Shown: positions 19,359-30,768, counted from the first letter of the stretch. The stretch: 64,000 nt of DNA from Variovorax saccharolyticus (GCF_030316765.1 NZ_JASZYT010000001.1:620001-684000); one strand, 5' to 3'. Translations and numbers: made by a program. Notes: generated by a model not told the origin, from the sequence alone.

Positions 19359-19835
19359 ATGACCGCCGCCCGTGTTTCGATCCAGAAAGAAGATTTCGAC
19401 CTGCAGCAGGAGCTCTCCGCGTTGCGCGCCGGCGACGCCCGGGTCGGCGCGGTCTGCAGCTTCATCGGCACCGTGCGCGACCGCAACGACGGCAGCGCCG
19501 TGGCCTCGATGGAGCTCGAGCACTACCCCGGCATGACCGAGAGGGCGATCGAGGCCATGATCGACGAGGCGCAGCGTCGCTTCGACATCCTCGGCGCCCG
19601 GGTGATCCACCGCATCGGCCTGCTGCAGCCTCAGGACCAGATCATGATGGTCGCCGTGACCTCGGCGCACCGCGGCCAGAGCTTCCTGGCCTGCGAGTTC
19701 CTGATGGACTACCTGAAGACCCAGGCGCCGTTCTGGAAGAAGGAAGAGACGCTCGAGGGCGCCCGCTGGGTCGATGCCCGCGCCACGGACGACGAGGCCA
19801 TGGCCCGCTGGGGCATCAGCTCGAACAACGCCTGA
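19359..19835 (+). CDS. moaE: Molybdopterin synthase catalytic subunit
   Basis: 158-residue large subunit that converts precursor Z (cPMP) to molybdopterin with MoaD-thiocarboxylate. Conserved AVCSFIGTVRDRNDG, MELEHYPGMTE, IHRIGLLQPQDQIMMVAVTSAHR and the KTQAPFWKKE active-site lysines near the C-terminus are present. ATG 19359 gives the family-length start; an open frame upstream (back to 19134) has no homology. It is separated from moaD by the antisense dapA-like gene. Confidence 0.95.
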   Translation: MTAARVSIQKEDFDLQQELSALRAGDARVGAVCSFIGTVRDRNDGSAVASMELEHYPGMTERAIEAMIDEAQRRFDILGARVIHRIGLLQPQDQIMMVAVTSAHRGQSFLACEFLMDYLKTQAPFWKKEETLEGARWVDARATDDEAMARWGISSNNA

Positions 19836-19880
19836 CTCAGGTCAACACTTGCGCCGGCCGCGCAGCGCGCCGCCCTCGTG

Positions 19881-19978
19881 GGCTGCCGCGGAACCGGCTT
19901 CGCCGGGCCGCTGGCAGCGCCCCCCGGCAGGGGGGTGGGCGGGCTACACGAAGTGAGCCCAACCTGGGGGGCGAGCCA
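19881..19978 (-). repeat. Post-stop GC-rich repeat after the Bug receptor gene
   Basis: Reading the minus strand right after the receptor stop: CTCGCCCCCCAGGTTGGGC, CACTTCGTGTAGC, a CCCCCCTGCCGGGGGG hairpin, and GCTGCCAGCGGCC followed by a TTCCGCGG block. The first half matches the repeats at 7935, 9059 and 16092; the second half matches the repeat at 49788. Confidence 0.75.
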
Positions 19979-20971
19979 CTACTGCGGCTGAAAGCCGCTG
20001 GCCTTGATGATCTGCGCCCAGGTCTGGGTGTAGCTGCGCACGCGGCCGGCGAACTGGCCCTGCGGCATGAATTCGACCGTCAGGCCCATCGCGGTCAGGC
20101 GCTCGCGCACGTCCGGCATCTTGAGCACCTTGGCCAGCGCGACGCCGAAGCGGTCGATCACGGGCTGCGGCGTGCCGACCGGCGCGAAGATGCCGTAGTA
20201 GGGCAGGTCCTCGAGGCCGCTCAGCCCCAGTTCGGCGAAGGTCGGCACCTGCGGCAGCACGGCCTGGCGCTTGTCGCCGATCACCGCGACGACGCGGATC
20301 TTGCCGGCCTTCTGGTTCTCGATGAAGTCGGGGATCGAACCGATGCCGGCGGAGATCTGGTTGCCCAGCATGTCGGCCAGCATCGGCGCGCTGCCCCGGT
20401 AGGGCGCGGCCTGGACGTCGATCTTGTACTTGGCGCCGATCAGCTTGACCAGGAATTCGGGGATCGAGGCCGGCGCCGGGACGCCGATGGTGTCCTTGCC
20501 GCCGCGCTCCTTCCTGACCCAGGCCACGTACTCATTGACCGACTTGGCCGGCGTGCCGCCCGACACCGCGAGCGCGTTGGCGAAAGTGGCGAAGCCGGCG
20601 ACCGGGACGAAGTCGCGGGCCGAATCGAAGCCCGGGCTCTTCACCACCAGCGGCAGGATCGAGATCGAATGGTCATGCGAGAGGAACAGCGTGTGGCCGT
20701 CGGCCGGGGCGGCCTTGAGCGCCTGGGCCGCGATCTGGCCGCCGGCACCGGCGCGGTTCTCGACCACCACCGCGGTGCCCAGCTCGTCCTTGAGCTTCTC
20801 GGCCAGCGTGCGGGCGATCACGTCGGTGCCGCCGCCGGCCGGGAATCCGACCAGCAGGCGGATCGGCGGGCCGGACGGCTGCGCCAGCGCCCCGCCTGCA
20901 GCGGCCAGCAGGCCAGCCGCGAAAAAGCCGCGCGCGACGCGCGCGGCGCCACCCCATGTTGACTTCAGCAT
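19979..20971 (-). CDS. Bug-family (TctC-like) periplasmic solute receptor
   Basis: 330-residue tripartite tricarboxylate transporter receptor. A signal peptide (about 1-30, ending GALAQ) is followed by PIRLLVGFPAGGGTDVIARTLAEKL, the typical first strand and ligand-capping loop. DIQAAPYRGSAPMLADMLGNQ matches the family's second-domain loop. No TctA/TctB membrane genes are near, so it is an orphan receptor, as is common in Burkholderiales. Ligand unknown. Confidence 0.9.
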   Translation of the reverse strand: MLKSTWGGAARVARGFFAAGLLAAAGGALAQPSGPPIRLLVGFPAGGGTDVIARTLAEKLKDELGTAVVVENRAGAGGQIAAQALKAAPADGHTLFLSHDHSISILPLVVKSPGFDSARDFVPVAGFATFANALAVSGGTPAKSVNEYVAWVRKERGGKDTIGVPAPASIPEFLVKLIGAKYKIDVQAAPYRGSAPMLADMLGNQISAGIGSIPDFIENQKAGKIRVVAVIGDKRQAVLPQVPTFAELGLSGLEDLPYYGIFAPVGTPQPVIDRFGVALAKVLKMPDVRERLTAMGLTVEFMPQGQFAGRVRSYTQTWAQIIKASGFQPQ

Positions 20972-21015
20972 CTATCGACTCCAATTGATTGCGTGAGGAA
21001 TAAGATCCGGGCGGT

Positions 21016-21044
21016 CTTGATATCGCCGCGGAACGGCCCTATTT
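21016..21044 (+). promoter_or_regulatory. Sigma-32 (heat shock) type promoter of clpB
   Basis: CTTGATA (21016-21022), a 14-bp spacer and CCCTATTT (21037-21044) closely follow the sigma-32 consensus CTTGAAA-N13-15-CCCCATNT. It ends 19 bp before the clpB ATG, so the leader would be very short. Heat-shock control of clpB is established in proteobacteria. Confidence 0.75.
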
Positions 21045-21063
21045 TGAATGCAGGAATCAAGCC

Positions 21064-23685
<2,622 letters not shown>

Positions 23686-23690
23686 GAACG

Positions 23691-24029
23691 ATGCTGAATT
23701 TCTTTCTTCGCCTCGTCTTCTTCATGCTCGGCCTGGTCTTCGCGGCCAGCCTGGCGGTCGCCGTGCTGCTGCTGGCGGCCGTCTGGGGCCTGCGCTACGC
23801 CTGGGCGCGGCTCACCGGCAAGCCGGTGCAGCCGTGGGTGATGCGCTTCGACCCGCGTGGCGGCTTCGACCGCTTCCGGGCCGCCGGCCGGCCGGCCGAG
23901 CCGACGGCGGCCGACGTCGCGGGCGCCCGTGCCCAGGGGCAGGCGGCCGACGCGCCGGTGCGGCTGCGCGATCCGGGCGTGGTCACCGACGTGCAGGCGC
24001 GGCCAGTGTCGCGCGACGACGCCCTCTGA
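23691..24029 (+). CDS. Small membrane protein of unknown function
   Basis: 112 residues. One strongly hydrophobic segment at about 4-32 (LRLVFFMLGLVFAASLAVAVLL core) anchors it, followed by a soluble C-terminal part with WVMRFDPRGGFDRFR and an Ala/Asp-rich tail. It begins 5 bp after clpB and probably shares its transcript. It ends 4 bp from the convergent ligase gene. Not recognised; an inner-membrane location with cytoplasmic tail is only inferred. Confidence 0.7.
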   Translation: MLNFFLRLVFFMLGLVFAASLAVAVLLLAAVWGLRYAWARLTGKPVQPWVMRFDPRGGFDRFRAAGRPAEPTAADVAGARAQGQAADAPVRLRDPGVVTDVQARPVSRDDAL

Positions 24030-24033
24030 TCGA

Positions 24034-25851
24034 TCAGGCGCCGTAGAGGGCCTCGATCTCGCCCGCGTAGCTCTGGTAGATGCTGGCGCGCCGCACCTTC
24101 ATGGTCGCGGTGACCTCGCCATCGTCGTGGTCGAGCTCCTTGGTCAGCAGGTGGAGGCGCCGCACCTGCGAGACCTGTGCCAGCTGCGCATTGCCGCGCT
24201 GGATCTCGGCATCGATCAGCTCGCGCACCCGCGGCTGGTCGACCAGCGAGCGGAAATGCGTGAACGGAATCCGCTCGGCCTCGGCCCATTTGCCGACGGT
24301 CTCGTAGTCGATCTGCACCAGCGCGCCGACGAACTTGCGGCCATCCGCCACCACGATGCACTCCTTGATGAAGGGGCTGGCCTTCATCGTGTTCTCGATC
24401 TCCGAGGGCGTCAGATTCTTGCCGCCGGCAGTGATCATGATGTCCTTCAGGCGGTCGACGATGCGCAGCTGGCCATCTTCCTCGCGCACCACGTCGCCGG
24501 TGTGCAGCCAGCCGTCGCGGATCGACGCCGCGGTGGCCTCCGGGTTCTTGTAGTAGCCCTCGAACACCATCTCGCCCTGCACCAGCAGTTCGCCGTCGGC
24601 GCCGATGCGGTGCAGGGTGCCCAGGATCGGCGGACCGACGGTGCCGATCCTGACCTGGTCGCCGTGGTGGCCGGTGATCATGCCGGTCGATTCGGTGAGG
24701 CCGTAGACCTCCACCAGCGGCACGCCGAGCGTGCGGAAGAAGCGCACCACGTCGGGCGGTATCGGCGCCGCGCCGGTCAGCGCGACCTCGACCCGGCGCA
24801 GCCCGATGAAATTCTGCAAGGCGCGCAGCACGGTCCAGTAGGCCAGCGCGAAGCGGGCCCGCTCGCCGAGGCTCCAGCGGCTGCGCGGCTTCTCGGCCAG
24901 CGGCGCGCAGGCGGCCATCGCCCGCCGGTACAGCGCGCGCTGCAGGCGGCCGGCCTCCTGCATCTTGATGCTGATGCCGGCATGCAGCTTCTCCCAGATG
25001 CGGGGCACGCCGAGGAACATCGTGGGGGCGACCTCGCGCAGGTCTTCCTGCACCGTGCGGATCGATTCGCCGAAGTTGACCTGGGAGCCGAGGTAGAGCG
25101 GTACGAAGGTCGAGAGCATCTGCTCGGCCACGTGGCACAGCGGCAGGTACGAGAGGTGCGTGGTGTCCTGGTCGAGGCCCAGGCGATCGACGATGCCGGG
25201 GACCACGCCGCGGATGTTGCGCCAGGAGATCATCGCGCCCTTGGGCTTTCCGGTGGAGCCCGAGGTGTAGATCATGAGGCCGATGTCGGCCAGCGTCTGG
25301 GCCTGCAGTGCGGTGTCGATCTGCGCCGGCCCTTCGCGCGCGGCGACGGCGGCGCCGGCCTTCTCGACCTCGTCGAAGCTGATGACGCGCCCGCGCAGCG
25401 ACGCATCGAGGCTGCGCAGCCCCTTGGTCTCGACCACGATGATCTTCAGCAGGCGGGGCAGCCGGTCGAGCGCCTCGATCAGCTTGTCGGTCTGTTCCTG
25501 GTCCTCGCAGACGATCAGCTCGATGTCGGCATGCGCGACCACGTAGGCGATCTCGCTGCTCGGGCTGGTCGGGTAGACGCCGACCGTGACCGCGCCGACC
25601 AGGCCGGCGCCCATCTGCGCCAGCACCCATTCGATGCGGTTCTCGGACAGGATGCCCAGATGGCCGCCGGCCGGCAGCCCGAGCGCACGCAGGCCGAGTC
25701 CGAAGTGGCTGGCGCGGCGGTGGTAGTCGGCCCAGCTCACCGGCTGCCAGATGCCGAAGTCCTTCTGCCGGATCGCGATCGCCCCGGGCCGCGTGCGCGC
25801 CTGTTCGCGCAGCATCTGCGGCAGGGTGAGGGCAGGGAGCGTTCCGGTCAT
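24034..25851 (-). CDS. AMP-dependent acyl-CoA synthetase (long-chain type)
   Basis: 605-residue adenylate-forming ligase activating a carboxylic acid to its CoA thioester. The P-loop-like motif YTSGSTGKPKG lies at 195-205, EVYGLTESTGMITG is the A5-type motif, and DGWLHTGDVVREEDGQLRIVDRLKD carries the hinge and CoA-binding region. Length and layout fit the FadD15/long-chain group, with the N-terminal SENRIEWVLAQMGAGL. Its ATG overlaps the livF stop (ATGA), so it is the last gene of the ABC transporter operon and probably activates the imported acid. Confidence 0.92.
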   Translation of the reverse strand: MTGTLPALTLPQMLREQARTRPGAIAIRQKDFGIWQPVSWADYHRRASHFGLGLRALGLPAGGHLGILSENRIEWVLAQMGAGLVGAVTVGVYPTSPSSEIAYVVAHADIELIVCEDQEQTDKLIEALDRLPRLLKIIVVETKGLRSLDASLRGRVISFDEVEKAGAAVAAREGPAQIDTALQAQTLADIGLMIYTSGSTGKPKGAMISWRNIRGVVPGIVDRLGLDQDTTHLSYLPLCHVAEQMLSTFVPLYLGSQVNFGESIRTVQEDLREVAPTMFLGVPRIWEKLHAGISIKMQEAGRLQRALYRRAMAACAPLAEKPRSRWSLGERARFALAYWTVLRALQNFIGLRRVEVALTGAAPIPPDVVRFFRTLGVPLVEVYGLTESTGMITGHHGDQVRIGTVGPPILGTLHRIGADGELLVQGEMVFEGYYKNPEATAASIRDGWLHTGDVVREEDGQLRIVDRLKDIMITAGGKNLTPSEIENTMKASPFIKECIVVADGRKFVGALVQIDYETVGKWAEAERIPFTHFRSLVDQPRVRELIDAEIQRGNAQLAQVSQVRRLHLLTKELDHDDGEVTATMKVRRASIYQSYAGEIEALYGA

Positions 25852-26666
25852 GAGAGCCAGCGCTTGCGGCGCTTGTAGTGCTTGAGCCCGCGGAAGCTGC
25901 GCGCCTCGCCGCCGCCGCCCACGCCGAGATAGAACTCGCGCACGTCGGGGTCGGCCGCGAGCCGTTCGGCGCTGCCGTCGATCACGATCTTGCCGTTCTC
26001 CATGATGTAGCCCCGGTGGGCGACCGCCAGCGCCACGCTGGCGTTCTGCTCGACCAGCAGCATCGAGACGCCGCGCTCGGCGTTGATGCGCGCGATGATC
26101 GTGAAGATGTCCTCGACCAGCTTGGGCGAGAGCCCGAGCGAGGGTTCGTCGAGCAGGATCAGCTGCGGCTCGGCGACCAGCGCGCGGCCGATCGCGAGCA
26201 TCTGCTGCTCGCCGCCCGACAGATAGCCGGCCAGGCCCTTGCGGCGTTCGTGCAGCCGCGGGAAGTAGGCATAGACGGCATCGAAGTTGCGCGGCGCCGG
26301 GCCGCGGCCGCTGTGGGCGTAGGTGGCGGCGACCAGGTTCTCCTCGACCGTGAGGTCCTCGAACACGCGCCGGCCCTCCATGACGTGGCACAGGCCGCGC
26401 CGCACCAGCTGCTGCGGCGGCACGCGCTCGGTCGAGGCGCCGTTGAAGGCGATGCGGCCGGCCTGCAGCTCGCCGTCCTCGAGCGCCAGCAGCCCCGACA
26501 CCGCCTTCAGCGTGGTCGACTTGCCAGCCCCGTTGCTGCCGAGCAGCGCCACGATCTCGCCGCGCGGCACGGCCAGCGACAGGCCGCGCAGCACCTGCAC
26601 CACCTTGTTGTAGACCACCTCGATGTTGTTCACATCGAGGACCAGGTCCGCCGCCGCACCGTCCAT
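25848..26666 (-). CDS. livF: Branched-chain-type ABC transporter ATP-binding protein LivF
   Basis: 272-residue ATPase. Walker A GSNGAGKST (43-51), signature YLSGGEQQM (148-156), Walker B LILLDEPSLGLSP, and the LivF-typical VPRGEIVALLGSNGAGKST context. A C-terminal extension of about 30 residues (GGGGEARSFRGLKHYKRRKRW) is longer than in E. coli LivF. It overlaps the ligase by 4 bp and follows livK by 4 bp. Confidence 0.93.
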   Translation of the reverse strand: MDGAAADLVLDVNNIEVVYNKVVQVLRGLSLAVPRGEIVALLGSNGAGKSTTLKAVSGLLALEDGELQAGRIAFNGASTERVPPQQLVRRGLCHVMEGRRVFEDLTVEENLVAATYAHSGRGPAPRNFDAVYAYFPRLHERRKGLAGYLSGGEQQMLAIGRALVAEPQLILLDEPSLGLSPKLVEDIFTIIARINAERGVSMLLVEQNASVALAVAHRGYIMENGKIVIDGSAERLAADPDVREFYLGVGGGGEARSFRGLKHYKRRKRWLS

Positions 26667-26670
26667 CGCG

Positions 26671-27849
26671 TCAGTCCAGCTTGATCCAGTCGGACGACGG
26701 CACCATTTTCTGTGCCTTCATGTCGGCCGTGTACACGCGCCCGACCGGGATCGAGTTGCCCTTGATCGTGATCGGCACGCCGATCAGGCCGCCGGTGTCG
26801 AAGTCCTTGATGGTGTTGAGAGCCGCCTTGAGGTTCTTGCCGTCGAGCGGCTTGCCGGCGTCGAGCGTGCGCTTGGCGGCCTCGGTGAACAGCATCGCGG
26901 TCAGGAAGCCCTGCGTGTAGGCCGTGCTCTGGTACTCCGGGCGCAGCTGGCGGATCTTCTCGAGCATCGGCGACTTGGCCGAGGTGTCGTAGTAGTAGCG
27001 GTAGGGCATCACGCCCATGAAGCCGTCGCCGGCCTCGCCCATCTTCATCACGGTCGAGCTGTCCATGGTCCAGAAGGTGCCCATCCACTTGCTGGTCATG
27101 CCCATCTGCTTGCCCTGCTGCACGAACTCGGGGATCGGCGCCAGGATGTAGCCGTGGAAGATCGTGTAGTCGGGGTTGGCGCGGCGCAGCTTGATGACCT
27201 CGGTCGAGACGTCGACGCTGCCGGGCGGCGTCATGAGCTTGACCGGCACCGTGAGGCCGAGCTTCTTCGCCATCGCTTCGCTGGCCTCGATCGGGTCGCG
27301 GCCGAACTCGGAGTCGGAGTAGACGAAGGCCACCTTGGCGCCGGGCTTCTCCTTGGCGATGTGCTTCAGGAGGATGCCGAACATCTCGGTGTAGTCGGGC
27401 CCGACCAGGAACTGGTTCGGGTACTTGGCCGGGTCGTTGAGCTCGGTCGCGAACGAGGCGCCGGCCATCAGGATCTGGCCGCTGCGGTCGAGCTCGGGGT
27501 TGATGGTCTTGGCGAAGCCGGTCGAGTCGCCGTAGTAGAGGTTGACCTTGTTCTGGCTCGTGATCTTCTTGAAGGCGGCGACCGAGGCGTCGACCTTGTA
27601 GCCGGTGTCCTCGGGCACGTAGCGCAGCTTCCGGCCCTTGATGCCGCCGGCGTCGTTGACGATCTTCACGTAGTCGGCGATGCCGGCGTTGATGCCGATG
27701 CCGGCGAAGGCGAAGACGCCGGTCATCGGGATCGAGCCGCCGATCACGATGTCCTCGGCCTGGGCGTGCACCGCCAGCGGCGCGGCCAGGGCGGCCGAAG
27801 CCGCGAGCAGCAGGGTGCGGCGGCGTGCCGATGCGGGTTGTGATTTCAT
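26671..27849 (-). CDS. livK: ABC transporter substrate-binding protein, branched-chain/aromatic type
   Basis: 392-residue periplasmic receptor of the LivK/HAAT superfamily. It has a signal peptide with twin Arg (SARRRTLLLAASAALAAP, cleavage after about residue 30) and EDIVIGGSIPMTGVFAFAGIGIN as the first lobe strand. Later GPDYTEMFGILLKHIA and FGRDPIEASEAMAKK are typical. AAGGAG precedes the ATG. Its position between livM and livF and a co-transcribed acyl-CoA ligase point to a carboxylic acid ligand rather than leucine. Confidence 0.92.
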   Translation of the reverse strand: MKSQPASARRRTLLLAASAALAAPLAVHAQAEDIVIGGSIPMTGVFAFAGIGINAGIADYVKIVNDAGGIKGRKLRYVPEDTGYKVDASVAAFKKITSQNKVNLYYGDSTGFAKTINPELDRSGQILMAGASFATELNDPAKYPNQFLVGPDYTEMFGILLKHIAKEKPGAKVAFVYSDSEFGRDPIEASEAMAKKLGLTVPVKLMTPPGSVDVSTEVIKLRRANPDYTIFHGYILAPIPEFVQQGKQMGMTSKWMGTFWTMDSSTVMKMGEAGDGFMGVMPYRYYYDTSAKSPMLEKIRQLRPEYQSTAYTQGFLTAMLFTEAAKRTLDAGKPLDGKNLKAALNTIKDFDTGGLIGVPITIKGNSIPVGRVYTADMKAQKMVPSSDWIKLD

Positions 27850-27872
27850 GATGTCTCCTTGCTTGAGGCGGC

Positions 27873-28910
27873 CTAGGTCTTGAATGGCCACAGATGGAAA
27901 AAGCGGCGAATGCGCCGCCACACTTCTGCGAGCCCGTGCGGCTCGAACACCAGAAAGCCGACGATCAGCAGGCCGAAGACGACCGTGCGCACCGGCGACA
28001 GGAAGACGGTCGCCTCGGTGCCCCCGGGCAGCAGGTCGAACACCAGCTTGAGCAGCTCGGGCACCATCGTCATGAAGACCGCGCCGAGGATGCCGCCGAG
28101 GATCGTTCCCATGCCGCCGACGATGATCGCGGCCAGGAAGAAGATCGACATCAGGAGCGGAAAGCTCTCGGGCGTGACGACCCGGAAGAAGTAGGCCCAC
28201 AGGCCGCCGGCCACGCCGGCGTAGAAGGACGACAGACCGAAGGACAGCAGCTTGTAGCGCAACAGCGGGATGCCCAGCACCTCGGCCGAGATGTCGCGGT
28301 CGCGGATCGCGATGAAGGCGCGGCCGATGCGGGTGCGGAACAGGTTGGCGGCACCCAGCACCATCAGCAGCGTGACCGGCAGGATCACCCAGTAGAGCCG
28401 GAACGAGGTGTCGAGCGCGACCCCGAACAGCTGAGCCGGCGGCAGCGAGAGCCCGGAAGTGCCGCCCGTGAGCTTGAGGTTGGCGAACAGGAAGTGGGTG
28501 ATGAAGGAGGCCGCGATGGTCGCGATCGCGAGGTAGAGGCCCTTGACCCGCAGCGAGGGAATGCCGACCACCAGGCCGCCGAGCATCGCCACCACGCCCC
28601 CGGCCGCCAGGTTGAGCAGGAAGGGCGTGCCCAGGCGGGTCTGCATGATCGCGACGGTGTAGGCGCCGAGCCCCATGAAGGCGGCTTGCCCGAGGCTCAC
28701 GAGCCCGGTGTAGCCGGTCAGGATGTTGAGCCCGGTGGCGCTCGCGACATTGATCGCGACCAGGCAGGCGAGGTAGAGCCAGTAGTCGCTGGCCGTGAAC
28801 GGGAACAGCAGCAGCAAGGCGGCGCCGAGCGCCAGCCAGGTCTTCTGCGTGCGCGAGTCGAACAGCGCGGCGTCGGCGACGTAGCTCTGCTTGAGGGTGC
28901 CGATGCGCAT
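27873..28910 (-). CDS. livM: Branched-chain-type ABC transporter permease LivM
   Basis: 345-residue inner-membrane permease with about nine hydrophobic segments. The family core LNILTGYTGLVSLGQAAFMG (about 64-83) and the EAA-like loop GRAFIAIRDRDISAEVLGI are present. It starts at ATG 28910, sharing a base with the livH stop. The basic C-terminus (WRRIRRFFHLWPFKT) is cytoplasmic by the positive-inside rule. Confidence 0.93.
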   Translation of the reverse strand: MRIGTLKQSYVADAALFDSRTQKTWLALGAALLLLFPFTASDYWLYLACLVAINVASATGLNILTGYTGLVSLGQAAFMGLGAYTVAIMQTRLGTPFLLNLAAGGVVAMLGGLVVGIPSLRVKGLYLAIATIAASFITHFLFANLKLTGGTSGLSLPPAQLFGVALDTSFRLYWVILPVTLLMVLGAANLFRTRIGRAFIAIRDRDISAEVLGIPLLRYKLLSFGLSSFYAGVAGGLWAYFFRVVTPESFPLLMSIFFLAAIIVGGMGTILGGILGAVFMTMVPELLKLVFDLLPGGTEATVFLSPVRTVVFGLLIVGFLVFEPHGLAEVWRRIRRFFHLWPFKT

Positions 28911-29791
28911 CAGAGTCTTTCTATTTCGTGCGTGCCGAACAGGCCGTAGGGCCGGATCATCAGCACGACGACCAGCACCACGAAGGTCGCCAGCAGCTTG
29001 AATTCGCCGCCCAGGTAGGAGCCCGCCAAGGCCTCCACCAGCCCGATGAAGACGCCGCCGACCAGCGCGCCGAGCACGCTGTCGAGGCCGCCGACGATCA
29101 CCACCACCAGCACCGAGAGGCCGAACACGCCCATCGACGACGAGATGCCGCCGATGGCGCCGACGATGATGCCGGCGACCGCCGCGATCATGGCCGAAGC
29201 CACCCAGGCGAGCGAGAACACGCGCGGCACGTTGATGCCCATCGAGTAGGCGGCGGCCTGGTCGGAGGCGGTGGCGCGCAGCGCGACGCCGCCGCGCCAG
29301 AAGCGGAACACCAGCAGCACCAGCACGATCAGCACCAGGGCCACCAGGGCGCCGTAGGCCACCTTGGGCGCCAGGAAGGCGTCGCCGATCATCACCGGCG
29401 TCTTCGGCAGGAACTCGGGCAGGCGGCGCTGGTCGGCGGTCCAGACGATCTCGACCAGGCCGACCAGGATCGAGGCCAGCCCGACCGTGACCATGAAGAC
29501 CGAGATCGGCGGCTCGCCCAGCAGCGGCCGGATCATGGTGCGCTCGACCACCGCGCCGAGCAGGCCGGTGCCCAGCACCGCGCCCAGCACCGCGAGCCAG
29601 ATCGGCAGCGAGAAACTGGCGGCGAAGGCGAAGAACAGGTAGGCGCCGATCATCAGCATCTCGCCGATCGCGATGTTGACCACACGCGTGGCCTTGTAGA
29701 CCAGCACGAAGGCCAGGGCGGCCAGCGCATAGAGGCCGCCGCTGGCGACGCCATTGAGCGCGATCTCGAACAGGTAGGCCCAGTCCATCAT
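28910..29791 (-). CDS. livH: Branched-chain-type ABC transporter permease LivH
   Basis: 293-residue permease partner of LivM. GVASGGLYALAALAFVLVYKATRVVNIAIGE spans two hydrophobic stretches and is characteristic; the cytoplasmic coupling loop ALRATASDQAAAYSMGI follows mid-protein. ATG 29791 overlaps the livG stop by the ATGA arrangement; a second ATG follows directly. Confidence 0.93.
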   Translation of the reverse strand: MMDWAYLFEIALNGVASGGLYALAALAFVLVYKATRVVNIAIGEMLMIGAYLFFAFAASFSLPIWLAVLGAVLGTGLLGAVVERTMIRPLLGEPPISVFMVTVGLASILVGLVEIVWTADQRRLPEFLPKTPVMIGDAFLAPKVAYGALVALVLIVLVLLVFRFWRGGVALRATASDQAAAYSMGINVPRVFSLAWVASAMIAAVAGIIVGAIGGISSSMGVFGLSVLVVVIVGGLDSVLGALVGGVFIGLVEALAGSYLGGEFKLLATFVVLVVVLMIRPYGLFGTHEIERL

Positions 29792-30651
29792 GCCTGCGCC
29801 GCCGTGGTTGCCGCACCGCGCAGCCTGTCGCGCAAGGCGGCGACGTCGCCGGCGCCGAGGTAGGCCCGGATCACCTCGGGATCGGCCTGTACCGCCGCCG
29901 GCGCTCCCTGCGCGATGACCTGGCCGAAGTTGAGCACCACCACATGGTCCGACAGGTCCATCACCATGCCCATGTCGTGCTCGACCATCAGCACGGTCAC
30001 GCCCCACTCGTCGCGCACGTCGAGGATGAAGCGCGCCATGTCCTCGGTCTCTTCGCGGTTCATGCCGGCGACCGGCTCGTCGAGCATCAGCACGCGCGGC
30101 TGCATCGCCAGCGCGCGCGCCATCTCGACCCGCTTCTGCAGGCCGTAGGGCAGGGCCGAGACCGGCGCATGGCGGATGTGGTCGATCTCGAGGAAGTCGA
30201 TGATGCGTTCCTCGACCTCGCGGCGCAGCTCGGCTTCTTCGCGCCGCGCCCGGCCCAGGTAGAGCAGGGCATCGAAGACGTTGGACCGGAGGTGCGCGTG
30301 GCGCCCGAGCTTGATGTTGTCGAGCACCGTCATGCCGCGGAACAGCGCGATGTTCTGGAAGCTGCGCGCGAGGCCGAGCCGGGCCCGCTGCGGCGCCGGC
30401 AGCGTCGTGATGTCGCGGCCCTCGAACAGCACCCGGCCGGTGCCAGGGCGGTAGAAGCCCGAGATGGTGTTGAACAGCGAGGTCTTGCCGGCGCCGTTGG
30501 GGCCGATCACGGCCGTGATCGAGCCGGGCGCGACCTCGAAGCCGACGCCGCTCAGCGCCCGCACGCCGCCGAAGGCGAGCGTGAGCGACTCGACCTGCAG
30601 CACGGGGCTGGGCGGCGCGGCTGCGGCGGGGTTCGGCAGGATGTCAGGCAT
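29788..30651 (-). CDS. livG: Branched-chain-type ABC transporter ATP-binding protein LivG
   Basis: 287-residue ATPase and first gene of the operon. Walker A GPNGAGKT (50-57), LivG-type signature ALPYGLQKRVEMARAL in place of LSGGQ, Walker B VLMLDEPVAGMN. Its start faces the TetR gene across a 117-bp gap containing a nested palindrome (30682-30714). Confidence 0.93.
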   Translation of the reverse strand: MPDILPNPAAAAPPSPVLQVESLTLAFGGVRALSGVGFEVAPGSITAVIGPNGAGKTSLFNTISGFYRPGTGRVLFEGRDITTLPAPQRARLGLARSFQNIALFRGMTVLDNIKLGRHAHLRSNVFDALLYLGRARREEAELRREVEERIIDFLEIDHIRHAPVSALPYGLQKRVEMARALAMQPRVLMLDEPVAGMNREETEDMARFILDVRDEWGVTVLMVEHDMGMVMDLSDHVVVLNFGQVIAQGAPAAVQADPEVIRAYLGAGDVAALRDRLRGAATTAAQA

Positions 30652-30681
30652 CGATCAGGGTTTGCGCGGAAGAATGCGGGG

Positions 30682-30714
30682 TTACCCATGCGTAGAATTT
30701 CTACTCGCCGGTAA
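30682..30714. promoter_or_regulatory. Nested dyad operator between livG and tetR
   Basis: An inner perfect palindrome GTAGAATTTCTAC (30692-30704) and outer arms TTACC (30682-30686) and GGTAA (30710-30714) share exactly the same centre (30698). The site lies 31 bp upstream of livG and 54 bp upstream of the likely tetR start. Nested symmetry suits two stacked TetR dimers or a wide footprint. Control of both divergent units by the neighbouring TetR protein is inferred. Confidence 0.65.
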
Positions 30715-30768
30715 TGTTCGATGCCGCGCCCGCCGGCGGCATCGGGACTTTCCCGGGCGCCCACATCC

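Noticed and set aside
26671..28200. A single long fusion of LivK with upstream sequence, and similar run-on frames before livM, livH and the acyl-CoA ligase
   Set aside because: The frames are open by chance through neighbouring genes; signal peptide, ribosome sites and stop/start overlaps fix the shorter starts.
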